A DNA stretch of 64,000 bases from positions 2,046,001-2,110,000 of the forward strand of contig CAVTJK010000003.1 of NCBI GenBank assembly GCA_963734965.1, in the 5' to 3' direction. Positions 36,065 to 45,117 of the stretch are shown one piece after another (positions within the stretch are counted from its first letter, which is position 1; each line of letters opens with the position of its first letter). The notes below the pieces were generated by a model. That model worked only from the letters and a program-made list of their open reading frames with translations. It was not told the DNA's origin and ran no database searches. The DNA comes from UBA4742 sp963734965. Its GTDB lineage: Bacteria; Actinomycetota; Acidimicrobiia; Acidimicrobiales; Acidimicrobilacustridaceae. Made by a program: the position numbers and the translations under genes.

Positions 36065-37231
36065 CTAGCGACGCTTGCCCTTCTTGCGAGGCCGTGGCGG
36101 GATCGCCGGTGAGACGGTCGTGACCGGACCTGACGGGGAGGGTCGCGACGCGGGCGCCGCGGTTCGCCGGGCGGTCCCGTTCCCTCCAGTGGCCACAACG
36201 GTGCCGGCCTCGGTGTCGGCATCACCGGCCAGCTCGATCGGGTCGTCGGCCTCGGCGGTGATCTGCGCTTCGGTCGGCGGCGCGACCCGGCCCGACTCGA
36301 GCCGGTTGCGCAGGGCCCGGTTCCTCGGCTCGCGCTCTTTGAGGTAGACGACGATCGGGGCGGCGATGAAGATCGACGAGTACGCGCCCGACAGCATGCC
36401 GACGAGCAGGGCGATCGAGAACTGCTCGAGGGTGACCGCACCGAGGATCCCGGCCCCGACGACCAGCATCGAGATCACGGGGATGAGGGCGACGATCGAG
36501 GTGTTGATCGATCGCATCAGCACCTGGTTCATCGACAGGCTGGTCAGGTCGGTGTAGGTCAGGCGACTGACGAGGGCCGGACGCGCCTGGTTCTCCTTCA
36601 CCTTGTCGAACACGACGATGGTGTCGTAGATCGAGTAGCCGAGGATGGTCAGGAAGGCGACGACGGTCTCGGGGGTCACCTCGAACTGGAAGACCGAGTA
36701 CACCCCCACGCTGATGATGACGTCGTGGATCATGGCCAGGATGGCGCCGACCGCCATCTTCCACTCGAGGCGCAGGCTCAGGTAGACGAGCAACGCCAAC
36801 AGGAACACCACGAGCGCCTGCTCGGCCTTGCGGCTGATGTCCTTGCCCCACGAGGGGCCGACGTTGCTCACGCTGACCTGGCTGGTCGAGGTCTTCCCGA
36901 GCTTGGCCATGACGTCGCGGACCTCGGCCTGCTTGGCCGTCGACGCCTTGAGGGCCTGGACCCGCAACGTGTCGGTTCCGACGATCTGGATCTTGGCGTC
37001 GGCCTCGCCGATGTCACCGAGCTTGGCGCGGGCCTCGCTGACCGACACGCCCGGCGCCTTGACCTCCCACGACACCCCGCCGACGAAGTCGATGCCGAGG
37101 TTCAGCCCACGGGTGAAGAAGGACACGACGCTGATGAGCATGACCACGACCGAGAGGATGAGGGCGCGTCGCCACCATTTCGGGAAGTCGATGTCGTTCT
37201 GGCCCCGGTAGAGGCGGAGGAACATGCTCAC
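36065..37231 (-). CDS. secF: Protein-export membrane protein SecF
   Basis: Proton-driven accessory subunit of the Sec translocase. ~388 residues: a first membrane helix (RALILSVVVMLISVVSFF), the GLNLGIDFVGGVSWEVK signature, a periplasmic P1 domain, then five helices including MAVGAILAMIHDVIISVGVY and VAFLTILGYSIYDTIVVFDKV. A Thr/Ala/Pro-rich cytoplasmic tail ends KKGKRR. The start is GTG 37231 or ATG 37225, just after the secD stop; the longer frame upstream is a secD shadow. Confidence 0.94.
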   Translation of the reverse strand: MSMFLRLYRGQNDIDFPKWWRRALILSVVVMLISVVSFFTRGLNLGIDFVGGVSWEVKAPGVSVSEARAKLGDIGEADAKIQIVGTDTLRVQALKASTAKQAEVRDVMAKLGKTSTSQVSVSNVGPSWGKDISRKAEQALVVFLLALLVYLSLRLEWKMAVGAILAMIHDVIISVGVYSVFQFEVTPETVVAFLTILGYSIYDTIVVFDKVKENQARPALVSRLTYTDLTSLSMNQVLMRSINTSIVALIPVISMLVVGAGILGAVTLEQFSIALLVGMLSGAYSSIFIAAPIVVYLKEREPRNRALRNRLESGRVAPPTEAQITAEADDPIELAGDADTEAGTVVATGGNGTARRTAAPASRPSPSGPVTTVSPAIPPRPRKKGKRR

Positions 37232-37233
37232 GG

Positions 37234-39060
37234 CTATCGGGCCCCGCTGGTGACCAGCTCGCGGGTGGTCTTGGCCGCTTCCTCGACATCGTCGGGGCTG
37301 GGCAGGCCGAATCGGTGCGGGTGCTCCTGGCACATCTTCGAGCGCGTGGCCCGGGCGACCGCCGGTCGCATGTAGCACCACGACGTGATGAGGTCGAGGA
37401 TCGTCGACAACCCGAGGTAGAAGGCGAAGCCGCGCACGGCGCCGACGGTCAGGTAGTAGAGCAGGAAGGCACCGAGCACCGACGCCCCGTCGGCGGCCAG
37501 GATCGTGCTCCACGCGGCGGCGAAGGACTTGTCGACCGACGCCCGAACGGTGCGCCCGGCGCGGACGTCCTCCTTGAGGTGCTCGTAGTAGACGACGTTC
37601 GAGTCGAGCGAGACACCGATGGACACGATGATGCCGGTGATGCCGGCCAGCGTCAGGGCCAGGCCGAGATGCGGTCCGGCCCAGCACAGGAAGCCCCACA
37701 TGATGCAACCCTCGATGCCCAGCTTCACCATGGCCAGCACGCCGAGGATCCGGTAGAAGGCGATCATGTAGAGGCCGACCAGGATGAACCCGACGACGCC
37801 GGCCACCAGTCCGGCGTGCAGGGCGTCCTTGCCGAGGGTGGCCGAGACGATCTGGCTGGTCTGGGGCTTGAGCACGACCGGGAGAGCGCCGTACTTGAGC
37901 GCCGTGGCCACGTCGTTGGCCGAGGACTGGTCGAACGAGCCGCTGATCGTGATCTGGTCACGGGTGAAGGTCTGGGCGTCGATGGTCGGCGCGGTGAGCA
38001 CGTTGTTGTCGAGCACGACAGCGATCTGACCGTGACCGTTCTGCGAGCTCGGCTGGGCCGGGCACGCGCTCTGCTGGGCGCCGGCGAAGCAGACGGCGGC
38101 GATGGCGTTGAACTTGTCGATGCCGTCCTTGCCGCTCTTGAAGACCGGCCGGACCTCCCACTGGCCCTGCTGGTTCAGGTCTGACGAGGCCGACGAGAGG
38201 CCGCCGCCGGTCACGGCCGTCGGTCCCAGCTCCCACAGCGCCGTGATCTTCTTGGTCTTCAGATCCCGCTCGGGCAACACGACGGTCTGGGCTCGAGAGC
38301 CCGGCTTGGCCAACTCGCTGTCAGGCGTGATCAGCGACTCGGCCGAGGTCTTCCCGGGCTTGGCCGTCGTCGTGGTGGCGCCCTTGGCGGTCGTCGTGGT
38401 GGCGCCGGCGGCCGTGGTGCTGGTCGCTGGTGCGGTGGTCGTCGTGGCCGCCGCCGCCAGGTCGTTGTTGTAGGTGACCGGGGGCTGGATGCCGCCGGCC
38501 TGTTCGCCGGTGCCCCCGAGGCTCCTCGCCGTCGTCGACGACTTGGCCGCCGTGGTCGTCGGCGCCGCGGTGGTGCTCGACGCGCCGGCCGCGGTGGTGC
38601 TCGTGGCGCCCGCCGCCGTCGTGGTGGTCGCCCCCGCCGCCGTCGTGGTCGGGGCGGACGTCGTGCCGGTCACGATGTTGCCGTCAGCGCCGACCGGGAT
38701 CGGACCTTGCAGCACGGGACGGAACTGGAGCTCGGCCGTCTCGCCCACGAGTCGCAGGGCGCGGTCCTTGTCCTTGACCCCCGGGATCTCGACGAGGACG
38801 TTGTTGCCCTGCCGCGACACCTGGGCCTCGGCCACGCCCAGCGAGTTGATGCGCTGGTTGATGATGGTGATGGCTTCGTTGAGCGAGTCCGAGTTGACCT
38901 TGGTGTTGGGTGGTGGGGCCAGCACCACCGACACGCCGCCCTGGAGGTCGAGGCCGAGGAACGGGCGGTTGGTCGTGAAGACCGTGTAGGCCAGGCAGGC
39001 GACGGCGATCACGACGATGATGATGAGGCTCCACGGTCGCTTCCGCCGGGTCTTGGCCAT
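37234..39060 (-). CDS. secD: Protein-export membrane protein SecD with Thr/Ala repeat insert
   Basis: Sec translocase subunit. 608 residues: N-terminal helix (SLIIIVVIAVACLAYTVF), FLGLDLQGGVSVVLAPP, a P1 periplasmic domain, and a C-terminal RND-like membrane part (ITGIIVSIGVSLDSNVVYYEHLKED, ILAADGASVLGAFLLYYLTVG). Residues ~131-180 and ~202-237 are low-complexity Thr/Ala repeats inserted in the extracytoplasmic domain, between P1 subdomains. Actinobacterial SecD proteins often carry Pro-rich inserts here; this composition is unusual. The frame is intact. Confidence 0.95.
   Translation of the reverse strand: MAKTRRKRPWSLIIIVVIAVACLAYTVFTTNRPFLGLDLQGGVSVVLAPPPNTKVNSDSLNEAITIINQRINSLGVAEAQVSRQGNNVLVEIPGVKDKDRALRLVGETAELQFRPVLQGPIPVGADGNIVTGTTSAPTTTAAGATTTTAAGATSTTAAGASSTTAAPTTTAAKSSTTARSLGGTGEQAGGIQPPVTYNNDLAAAATTTTAPATSTTAAGATTTTAKGATTTTAKPGKTSAESLITPDSELAKPGSRAQTVVLPERDLKTKKITALWELGPTAVTGGGLSSASSDLNQQGQWEVRPVFKSGKDGIDKFNAIAAVCFAGAQQSACPAQPSSQNGHGQIAVVLDNNVLTAPTIDAQTFTRDQITISGSFDQSSANDVATALKYGALPVVLKPQTSQIVSATLGKDALHAGLVAGVVGFILVGLYMIAFYRILGVLAMVKLGIEGCIMWGFLCWAGPHLGLALTLAGITGIIVSIGVSLDSNVVYYEHLKEDVRAGRTVRASVDKSFAAAWSTILAADGASVLGAFLLYYLTVGAVRGFAFYLGLSTILDLITSWCYMRPAVARATRSKMCQEHPHRFGLPSPDDVEEAAKTTRELVTSGAR
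38341..38670 (-). repeat. Thr/Ala low-complexity repeat region within secD
   Basis: Codes for two runs of TTTAAGA-like heptads (units such as TTTAAGA, TSTTAAGA and TTTTAKGA), separated by ~20 ordinary residues around GIQPPVTYNND. The DNA consists of degenerate GCC/ACC/ACG triplets, so slippage could change its length. Confidence 0.8.
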
Positions 39061-39063
39061 CGC

Positions 39064-39378
39064 TCAGCCCTCGGACCCGTCGACGTCGTGGTCGACCGGA
39101 TCGCGGCTGTCGTCGGTCGCGCCCGTCGCATCGGCTTCGACCTTGGAGGCCACCGCCCGACGGGCCAGCTTCACCACGACGTCCGGGGCGATCTCGAGGA
39201 AGGCGTACTCGGGCTCGAGCTCGGTGATCGTGCCGTAGATGCCGGTACCGGTCATGACCTCGTCACCCACGGCCAGCGACGCGACGAGCTGCTGGTGGCG
39301 CTTGAGCTCTCGCTGCTTCGGGACGATGAGCACCGCGAACAGCAGCCCGCAGATCACAAAGATGATGATGGCGCCCAT
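39064..39378 (-). CDS. yajC: Preprotein translocase accessory subunit YajC
   Basis: 104 residues: one N-terminal membrane helix (AIIIFVICGLLFAVLIV), PKQRELKRHQQLVASLAVGDEVMTG, GTITELEPEYAFLEIAPDVVVKLA, and an acidic tail. It forms the SecDF-YajC complex with its neighbours. It lies 3 bases upstream of secD. Confidence 0.93.
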   Translation of the reverse strand: MGAIIIFVICGLLFAVLIVPKQRELKRHQQLVASLAVGDEVMTGTGIYGTITELEPEYAFLEIAPDVVVKLARRAVASKVEADATGATDDSRDPVDHDVDGSEG

Positions 39379-39490
39379 TGGATCCCAGACGGATGGCTGA
39401 CGGGAGGGAGGCCGGTCCGTGAGGACCGGAGCGCGAAGCAGGCTACTCCAGGGTCGGGCGTCTGCGAGACCGCCTGGCCGCCACCCGCGA

Positions 39491-40624
39491 TCACGACCAG
39501 ATCGCTCGGATCTCGCGGCGCAGGGCGTCGAACCGGCCGGCCCGGATGGCCGCCCGGGCCCGTTCCATGAGCCTCAGGCACCAGTGCAGGTTGTGGATGG
39601 TGAGCAGGCGGGGAGCCGTCGGCTCCTGCACGCTCAGCAGATGGCGCAGATAGGCACGCGACCAGCGGGCGCAGACCGGGCAGCCGCAGGCCTGGTCGAG
39701 GGGGCGATCACTGCGGGCATGGGCGGCGTTGCGCAGGTTCAGCCGCCCGGAGCTGGTCAGGATCGTGCCGTGACGGGCCAGCCGCGTCGCCAGCACGCAG
39801 TCGAACATGTCGACGCCCCGGGCGATCCCCTCGACGAAGCCGATCGGATCACCCACCCCCATGAGGTAGCGCGGCTGGTCGGCGGGCAGGACACCGATCG
39901 CCGCCTCGAGCGCCGGCAGCATCTCGTCGCGGGACTCGCCCACCGACAGGCCACCGATGCCGTAGCCGTCGAAGTCGATCTCGACGGTGCGCTCAGCGCT
40001 CTCGCGACGTAGGGCGAGGTCGACGCCGCCCTGCACGATCCCGAACTGGGCCTGGCTCCGCTGCTGGTCGGTCCGACCTGCGTCTCGCCCGCCGACGAAG
40101 GCCTGCCGGCCCCGACGAGCCCACGTGATCGTGCGATCGACGGCCGTGCGCAAGACCTCGGGCGAGGCCGGCAGGGCCGGACACACGTCGAGCACCATCT
40201 GGATGTCGGCCCCCAGCTGGCGCTGGATCTCGACGGCCGACTCGGGGGTCAGGTGGTGGATGCTGCCGTCATAGGTCGAGCGGAAGATGGCCCCCTCGTC
40301 GCTGACCCTGGGCTCGAGCGAGTAGATCTGGTAGCCGCCGGAGTCGGTCAGCACATGGCGATCCCACGCGGTGAACCCGTGCAGGTCGCCCATCTCGTCG
40401 ATCAGGTCGGCGCCGGGCCGCAACATCAGGTGATAGGTGTTGGCCAACATGATCTCGGCGCCGAGGGCTTCGAGATCGACGGGCGAGAGCGTGCGCACCG
40501 AGGCGCGGGTGCCGACGGGCATGAACACCGGCGTCTCGAAGGTGCCCCTCGCCGTGTGGACCCGCCCGGCTCGGGCCAGGCCGTCGGTGGCGTCGATCTC
40601 GAGGTCGACCACCCGGTCAGCCAT
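39491..40624 (-). CDS. tgt: tRNA-guanine transglycosylase
   Basis: Exchanges guanine-34 for preQ1 in tRNAs with GUN anticodons (queuosine pathway). 377 residues: FMPVGTRASVRTLSP, LANTYHLMLRPG, the catalytic-site DSGGYQIYSL, GGLSVGES, the nucleophile Asp in MFDCVLATR, and zinc ligands in ACGCPVC plus TIHNLHW. Two positions differ from the usual bacterial forms (DSGGFQ reads DSGGYQ, and MPTR reads LATR). Substrate preference may therefore differ. It overlaps queA by 8 bases. Confidence 0.92.
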   Translation of the reverse strand: MADRVVDLEIDATDGLARAGRVHTARGTFETPVFMPVGTRASVRTLSPVDLEALGAEIMLANTYHLMLRPGADLIDEMGDLHGFTAWDRHVLTDSGGYQIYSLEPRVSDEGAIFRSTYDGSIHHLTPESAVEIQRQLGADIQMVLDVCPALPASPEVLRTAVDRTITWARRGRQAFVGGRDAGRTDQQRSQAQFGIVQGGVDLALRRESAERTVEIDFDGYGIGGLSVGESRDEMLPALEAAIGVLPADQPRYLMGVGDPIGFVEGIARGVDMFDCVLATRLARHGTILTSSGRLNLRNAAHARSDRPLDQACGCPVCARWSRAYLRHLLSVQEPTAPRLLTIHNLHWCLRLMERARAAIRAGRFDALRREIRAIWS

Positions 40625-41669
40625 GTCGCGTCAGCCACATCGCATCGCCGAACGACAAGAACCGGTAGTCACCCGACAGCGCAACCTCATACAGGGTGCG
40701 CCACCGGGGCGCGCCGTCCTCGGCATCGCCCAGGAAGGCATCGATCATGGCCAGCAGCGACGACCGCGGCAGGTGGAAGTTGGTGAGCAGCCGATCGACG
40801 ACCTGGAAGTCGAAGCCCTCACGGATGAACAGCTCGGTCCGTCCCGCGAGCTCACCCGTGACGGCCACACTTTCGAGGGCGCGGACCGTGGTCGTGCCCA
40901 CGGCCACCACTCGACCGCCGCGCCGGTGGGTCTCGATGCACGCGTCGAAGGTGGCGGCGGGGACCCGGTAGCGCTCCGAGTGCATCTGATGGTCTTCGAC
41001 CTTGTCTGCCGCGATCGGGCGGAACGTCCCGAGCCCCACCGTCAGCTCGACGCTCTCGATGGCGACGTCGCCGGCGCGGAGGCGGTCGAGCAGCTCGGGT
41101 GTCAGGTGCAGACCGGCCGTCGGCGCCGCCACCGACTCGGCTTGGTGCACATCCGCATAGACCGTCTGGTAGCGATCGGGGTCAACCAGCATCGTCGTGA
41201 TGTACGGCGGGAGGGGCATCTCGCCGACGACGGTGACGGCCTCGATCAGATCGACCGACCCGTCGTTGCTCAACGTGACCACGCGGGTGCCGTCGAGCTC
41301 GTCGCCCACCTCGACCTGGAGCAGCCCGGGGTTGGCCGGATGGCTCAGCTGCGTGCCAGGAGGAAGGCGCCGGCCAGGTCGCACGAGTGCCTCCCAGCAC
41401 CCGGTACCCAGATCAGCTCGCTCCTCGAGCAACAGGACCTCGGCCACGCCACCCGTCGCCTTGACCAGGTGCAGCCGCGCCGGCAGCACCCGGGTCGTGT
41501 TCACGACGACGAGGTCCCCCGGCGCCACCAGCTCGGGGAGGTCGTGGATGTGGCGGTGCTCGAATCGGCCACCGTGATCGACCAGCAGGCGCGCCGAATC
41601 GCGCACCGCGAGCGGGACCTGGGCGATCCGCGCTTCAGGAAGGTCGTAGTCGAGCTCAGCCGTGTCCAC
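40617..41669 (-). CDS. queA: S-adenosylmethionine:tRNA ribosyltransferase-isomerase
   Basis: Turns preQ1 in tRNA into epoxyqueuosine using SAM; it acts after Tgt. ~350 residues: DYDLPEARIAQVPL at the start, LVVNTTRVLPARL, GCWEALVRPGRRLPPGT, AAPTAGLHLTPELLD, TVGLGTFRPI, and FHLPRSSLLAMIDAFLG. The open frame begins at a TTG inside a TAGGGT hexamer, so a GTG at 41669 (8 bases after it) or 41672 is the likelier start. Confidence 0.94.
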   Translation of the reverse strand: MDTAELDYDLPEARIAQVPLAVRDSARLLVDHGGRFEHRHIHDLPELVAPGDLVVVNTTRVLPARLHLVKATGGVAEVLLLEERADLGTGCWEALVRPGRRLPPGTQLSHPANPGLLQVEVGDELDGTRVVTLSNDGSVDLIEAVTVVGEMPLPPYITTMLVDPDRYQTVYADVHQAESVAAPTAGLHLTPELLDRLRAGDVAIESVELTVGLGTFRPIAADKVEDHQMHSERYRVPAATFDACIETHRRGGRVVAVGTTTVRALESVAVTGELAGRTELFIREGFDFQVVDRLLTNFHLPRSSLLAMIDAFLGDAEDGAPRWRTLYEVALSGDYRFLSFGDAMWLTRHG

Positions 41670-41677
41670 CACGGCCA

Positions 41678-41683
41678 ACCCTA
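41678..41683 (-). promoter_or_regulatory. Candidate leaderless -10 (TAGGGT) of queA-tgt
   Basis: TAGGGT lies 5 and 8 bases before two in-frame GTG codons of queA on the minus strand, and 14 bases after the ruvB stop. No ribosome site is visible. Confidence 0.45.
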
Positions 41684-41696
41684 GAGCGGTGGCCTG

Positions 41697-42806
41697 TCAA
41701 CCAAACAAGCTGGGCGGCTCATCGGCGGCGGCCATGGCCGCGCTGGGCGGAGCCACGAGGCCGAGATGGGCCCACGCCGCGGGGGTGACGACCCGGCCCC
41801 GGGGTGTGCGCATGAGCAGACCCTGGGTGATGAGGAAGGGTTCGTAGACGTCCTCGACCGTCTCGGTCGGCTCGCCCACGCTGATGGCCAGGGTCGACAG
41901 GCCGACGGGGCCGCCACCGAAGCGGGAACAGATGGCGTCGAGGATGGCGCGGTCGACCTTGTCGAGACCGCGGTCGTCCACCCCGAACAGCGCCAAGCCC
42001 TCACGCGCCGTCTCGAGATCGATGGCACCCGTGCCTCGTACCTCGGCGAAGTCGCGGACGCGACGCAACAAGCGGTTGGCGATCCGCGGCGTGCCACGCG
42101 CCCGCCGAGCGATCTCGCTGGCACCCGACGGGCGCGGTCGACGTCGGGCATGTCGACGCCGAGGATGCCGGCCGCCCGCACCACGATGGTCTCGAGATCG
42201 GCCGGGCTGTAGTAGTCGAGACGGGCCACGAGCCCGAACCGGTCACGCAGGGGACCGGTGATCAGGCCGGTTCGCGTCGTCGCTCCGACGAGGGTGAAGC
42301 GCGGGAGGTCGAGGCGGATCGAGCGGGCGGCCGGTCCCTTGCCGAGCACGATGTCGAGCTGGAAGTCCTCCATGGCCGGATAGAGGACCTCTTCGACCGT
42401 TCTCGACAGGCGATGGATCTCGTCGATGAACAACACGTCGCCCTCGTCGAGGCGGGTCAGGATGGCGGCCAGATCGCCGGCCCGTTCGAGCGCCGGACCC
42501 GACGTGATGTGCAGGCCGGCGCCCATCTCGACGGCCACGATGGCGGCCAGCGTCGTCTTGCCCAGGCCTGGCGGGCCGGCGAACAGCAGGTGGTCGACGG
42601 CCTGGCCGCGCCGACGGGCCGCCTCGAGGATGATCGCCCAGGTGCTCCTTGAGCTCGCCCTGGCCGACGAACTCGTCGAGGCGTCGGGGCCGCAGGCCGC
42701 CCTCGTCGCCGAGGCCATCGGGCGCGATCCGTTCGACCAGACGGGCGCCGAGCTGATCGTCACGCTCGTCGGCGGCCGGCTCGGGGCTCAGCAGCTCGTC
42801 GCGCAC
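41697..42806 (-). CDS. ruvB: Holliday junction branch migration helicase RuvB (two frameshifts)
   Basis: AAA+ motor of the RuvAB complex. The N-terminus LRPRRLDEFVGQGELKEHL is in one frame. Walker A FAGPPGLGKTTLAA, Walker B VLFIDEIHRLSRTVEE and sensor GATTRTGLITGPLRDRFG are in a second. The DNA-binding winged helix (LLRRVRDFAEVRG, then EPFLITQGLLMRTPRGRV) is in a third. Single-base shifts near 42637-42639 (extra G) and 42125-42132 restore one 369-residue protein. GTG 42806 lies 2 bases past the ruvA stop. Confidence 0.88.
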
Positions 42807-42808
42807 CT

Positions 42809-43417
42809 TCAGCCCACCGCCAGCCGCTGCAAGGCCTGCTTGAGCAGCAGCGAGACGTCGTCGGCGTCGGGCAGCTCGCGCACGACCGATGCCACCTCGT
42901 CGGGTCCGTAGCCCGAGGTTGGCCAAGGCCTCGCGCACGTCGCGAACGCGCCGAGGGCCCGCCGAGCTCGCTCGGTCGGCGCGTCACCGTTGATGGCGTC
43001 GAGCACGGGTCGGCTCGAGGCTCGACTTCAACTCGATGAGCAGGCGCGCCGCCGTCTTCTTGCCGACCCCGGGCACGAGGCACAACGCGTCGATGTCGTC
43101 GTCGGCGACCACTCGGCTCAGCGCGTCGGGACCGTGGACCGACAGGATGCCCAGCGCCAAGGCCGGACCCACCCCGTGGGCGGCGAGCAGGCTCTCGAAG
43201 CAGTCGCGCTCGGTCGCGGCCGGAACCCGTAGAGCACCTGGGCGTCGTCACGGAGATGGTGGTGGATGTGCACGAACACCGGCGCCGCCGACCTCGCCCA
43301 GCTCGACGAGCGGTCGTCGGGGTGACCGTCACGCGGTAGCCGACGCCGCTGACCTCGATGAGCAGCTCGCCGTCGCCCCACCGGTCGAGCAGCGATGCCG
43401 CGCAGGGAGCCGATCAT
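42809..43417 (-). CDS. ruvA: Holliday junction DNA-binding protein RuvA (at least five frameshifts)
   Basis: Junction-binding subunit. Fragments in all three frames assemble the family in order: MIGSLRG, LLDRWGDGELLIEVSGVGYRVTV, PVFVHIHHHLRDDAQVLYGF, TERDCFESLLAAHGVGPALAL, LVPGVGKKTAARLLIELK, then LLKQALQRLAVG. Breaks lie near 43395, 43328, 43285, 43217, 43013 and 42917. ATG 43417 overlaps TGA 43416-43414 in the ruvC region. The number of breaks in ~600 bases is the highest in the window; error is likelier than decay because the pieces are all conserved. Confidence 0.78.
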
Positions 43418-43938
43418 CGTCGCCCCCGGGCGAGGTCTGCTCGGCACGCGCCGCGGCGGCGGCCATCGGTGCCATGGCCAGATGGCACAGCGCCAAGGCG
43501 GCGGCGTCGGCCGCATCGGGCGGCGACGGCAGCTCGGCCAGGCCGAGCAGGGTCTGGACCATCGTCTGCACCTGCTTCTTGGTCGCGGCTCCGTAGCCGG
43601 TGACGGCCTGCTTGACCTCGTTGGGTGAGTACTGCACGACCTCGCACCCACGGTTGGCGGCCTCGGCCATGGCCAACGCCGCTGGCCTGCCCGACGGCCA
43701 TGGCGGTGCGGACGTTCACCTGGAACAGCACCCGCTCGACGGCCACGGCCGCCGGCTCGTGCTCGTCGAACAGCGCCCGCAGGTCGCGCTGCAGCTCGGC
43801 CAGGCGCTGCGGGACCGACTCGGTCGGCGGCGTCGTCAGCACCCCGAGGGCGACCGCCCGCGCCGTGCTCCGCGGCCCCGGCTCGACGATGGCGTAGCCA
43901 CATCGCGACAGACCGGGATCGAGACCGAGGACGAACAC
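43414..43938 (-). CDS. ruvC: Crossover junction endonuclease RuvC (frameshifted)
   Basis: Resolves Holliday junctions. The first part has VFVLGLDPGLSRCGYAIVE with the catalytic Asp, and VAVERVLFQVNVRTAMAVGQA with the catalytic Glu. After one indel near 43679-43684 it continues as MAEAANRGCEVVQYSPNEVKQAVTGYG, KKQVQTMVQ and PDAADAAALALCHLA, with the last acidic residues. The C-terminal frame runs past the ruvA start unless a further indel lets it stop at 43414, where ATGA would couple it to ruvA. GTG 43938 lies inside a LexA-like site. Confidence 0.85.
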   Translation of the reverse strand: MFVLGLDPGLSRCGYAIVEPGPRSTARAVALGVLTTPPTESVPQRLAELQRDLRALFDEHEPAAVAVERVLFQVNVRTAMAVGQASGVGHGRGRQPWVRGRAVLTQRGQAGRHRLRSRDQEAGADDGPDPARPGRAAVAARCGRRRRLGAVPSGHGTDGRRRGACRADLARGRR

Positions 43939-43946
43939 TCGTACGA
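43931..43946 (-). promoter_or_regulatory. LexA-like SOS box at ruvC start
   Basis: ACGAAC-ACTC-GTACGA matches the mycobacterial LexA palindrome TCGAAC-N4-GTTCGA at 10 of 12 specified bases and covers the ruvC start codon. ruvC is an established SOS gene in mycobacteria. Confidence 0.55.
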
Positions 43947-43956
43947 AGCTAGCCAG

Positions 43957-43962
43957 TAGGGT
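43957..43962 (+). promoter_or_regulatory. Candidate -10 (TAGGGT) of the ABC exporter genes
   Basis: TAGGGT lies 39 bases before the first possible start of the ATPase gene, in the short divergent region shared with ruvC. No -35 is evident. Confidence 0.4.
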
Positions 43963-44001
43963 GCAGGCGATGGTGGATCCAAGCTTCACCGAACGCCGAG
44001 C

Positions 44002-45117
44002 GTGCCGATGAATACCAGGATGACCCCAGAAACGGCTACCGCAGGTTCGATCCCCCCTGATCTGGCCGCGATGGCGGCCCAGACGAACCCGGCGGCGCCG
44101 CTCCCCTCGCCCGATCCCCCCGCGCCCGAGACGACCCCGCCGGTCGACCTCGTCGTCGAGGTCCGCGACGTCGACAAGTCCTTCGGCCGGGTCCCGGCCC
44201 TGTCGCACCTGTCGATCCTGGCCCCCAAGGGCCGCATCACGGTGCTGCTCGGCCCGAACGGGGCGGGCAAGACGACCGCCATCCGCGTCGTGACCGGCGC
44301 CCTCACCCCCGACCGCGGGACGGTGCGGACCTTCGGGTTCGACCCCGACCGCTTCGGCGAGGACGTCCGGCGCCGCTGCGGTGTCGTCTCGGCCAAGCCC
44401 GCGCTCTACGACCGCCTGTCGGGCTGGGACAACCTCCAGTACTCCGCCGAGCTGTACGGACTGGGCCGCAACGCCGTCAAGCCGATCCGCGAGGCGGCGG
44501 CCCGCTTCGGCATCCTCGACGCCCTCGACCAGCGCGTCGGCGGCTTCTCGACCGGCATGAAGACCCGCCTGGCGCTGGCCCGGTCCGTGCTGCACGACCC
44601 CGAGCTGCTCCTGTTCGACGAGCCCACCTCGGGGCTCGACCCCGAGTCGTCGCACGCCGTGCTCGAGCTCATCCGCGAGATGACCGCCGATGGGCACACC
44701 GTCGTGATGTGCACGCACCTGCTGATCGAGGCCGAAGGCCTGGCCGACCAGATCGTCGTGCTCGAGAACGGCACCGATCTCATCCACGGCACCCAGGACG
44801 AGCTCACCCGCAGGTACTGGCCCGGCCAACCTCGTGCGCTTCGACGCCGAAGATCCTGATCAGCTCGGCTCCGCTGGCGACGATGGCCGGCGTGGTGGCG
44901 TTCGACCGCATCGACGACGTCACCGAGGTGCAGCTCGACGACGTCGCCCGCGTCCCCGACATCGTCGCCGCCCTCAGTGCCGCGGGTGTGCGCCTCACCC
45001 GGGTCGACCCCCACACCCCGTCGCTCGAAGACCTGTACTTCGCCATCCGTCGAGAGCGGCGCAGCGGATCGGCGACGGCCGACGGCGTCTACTTCCCCGA
45101 GGTCCATCACGTCATGA
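44002..45117 (+). CDS. ABC-2 type exporter ATP-binding protein (frameshifted at C-terminus)
   Basis: Energises efflux through the adjacent permease. After a ~45-residue Pro/Ala-rich N-terminus come Walker A LLGPNGAGKTTAIRVV, the signature FSTGMKTRLALARS (usual LSGGQ), Walker B LLLFDEPTSGLDPESSHAV and the H-loop VVMCTHLL. Two one-base shifts, near 44820-44826 and 44862-44872, link this to FDAEDPDQLGS and to LATMAGVVAFDRIDDVTEV, ending SLEDLYFAIRRER. The end is uncertain: in the present reading the frame runs into the permease; a third indel would allow TGA at 45115. Starts at 44002, 44008 and 44020 are all possible. Confidence 0.85.

Noticed and set aside
41697..43938. Programmed ribosomal frameshifting in ruvCAB
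   Set aside because: There are too many breaks at unrelated sites, with no slippery heptamers or conserved downstream structures, and the same type of break occurs in unrelated genes.
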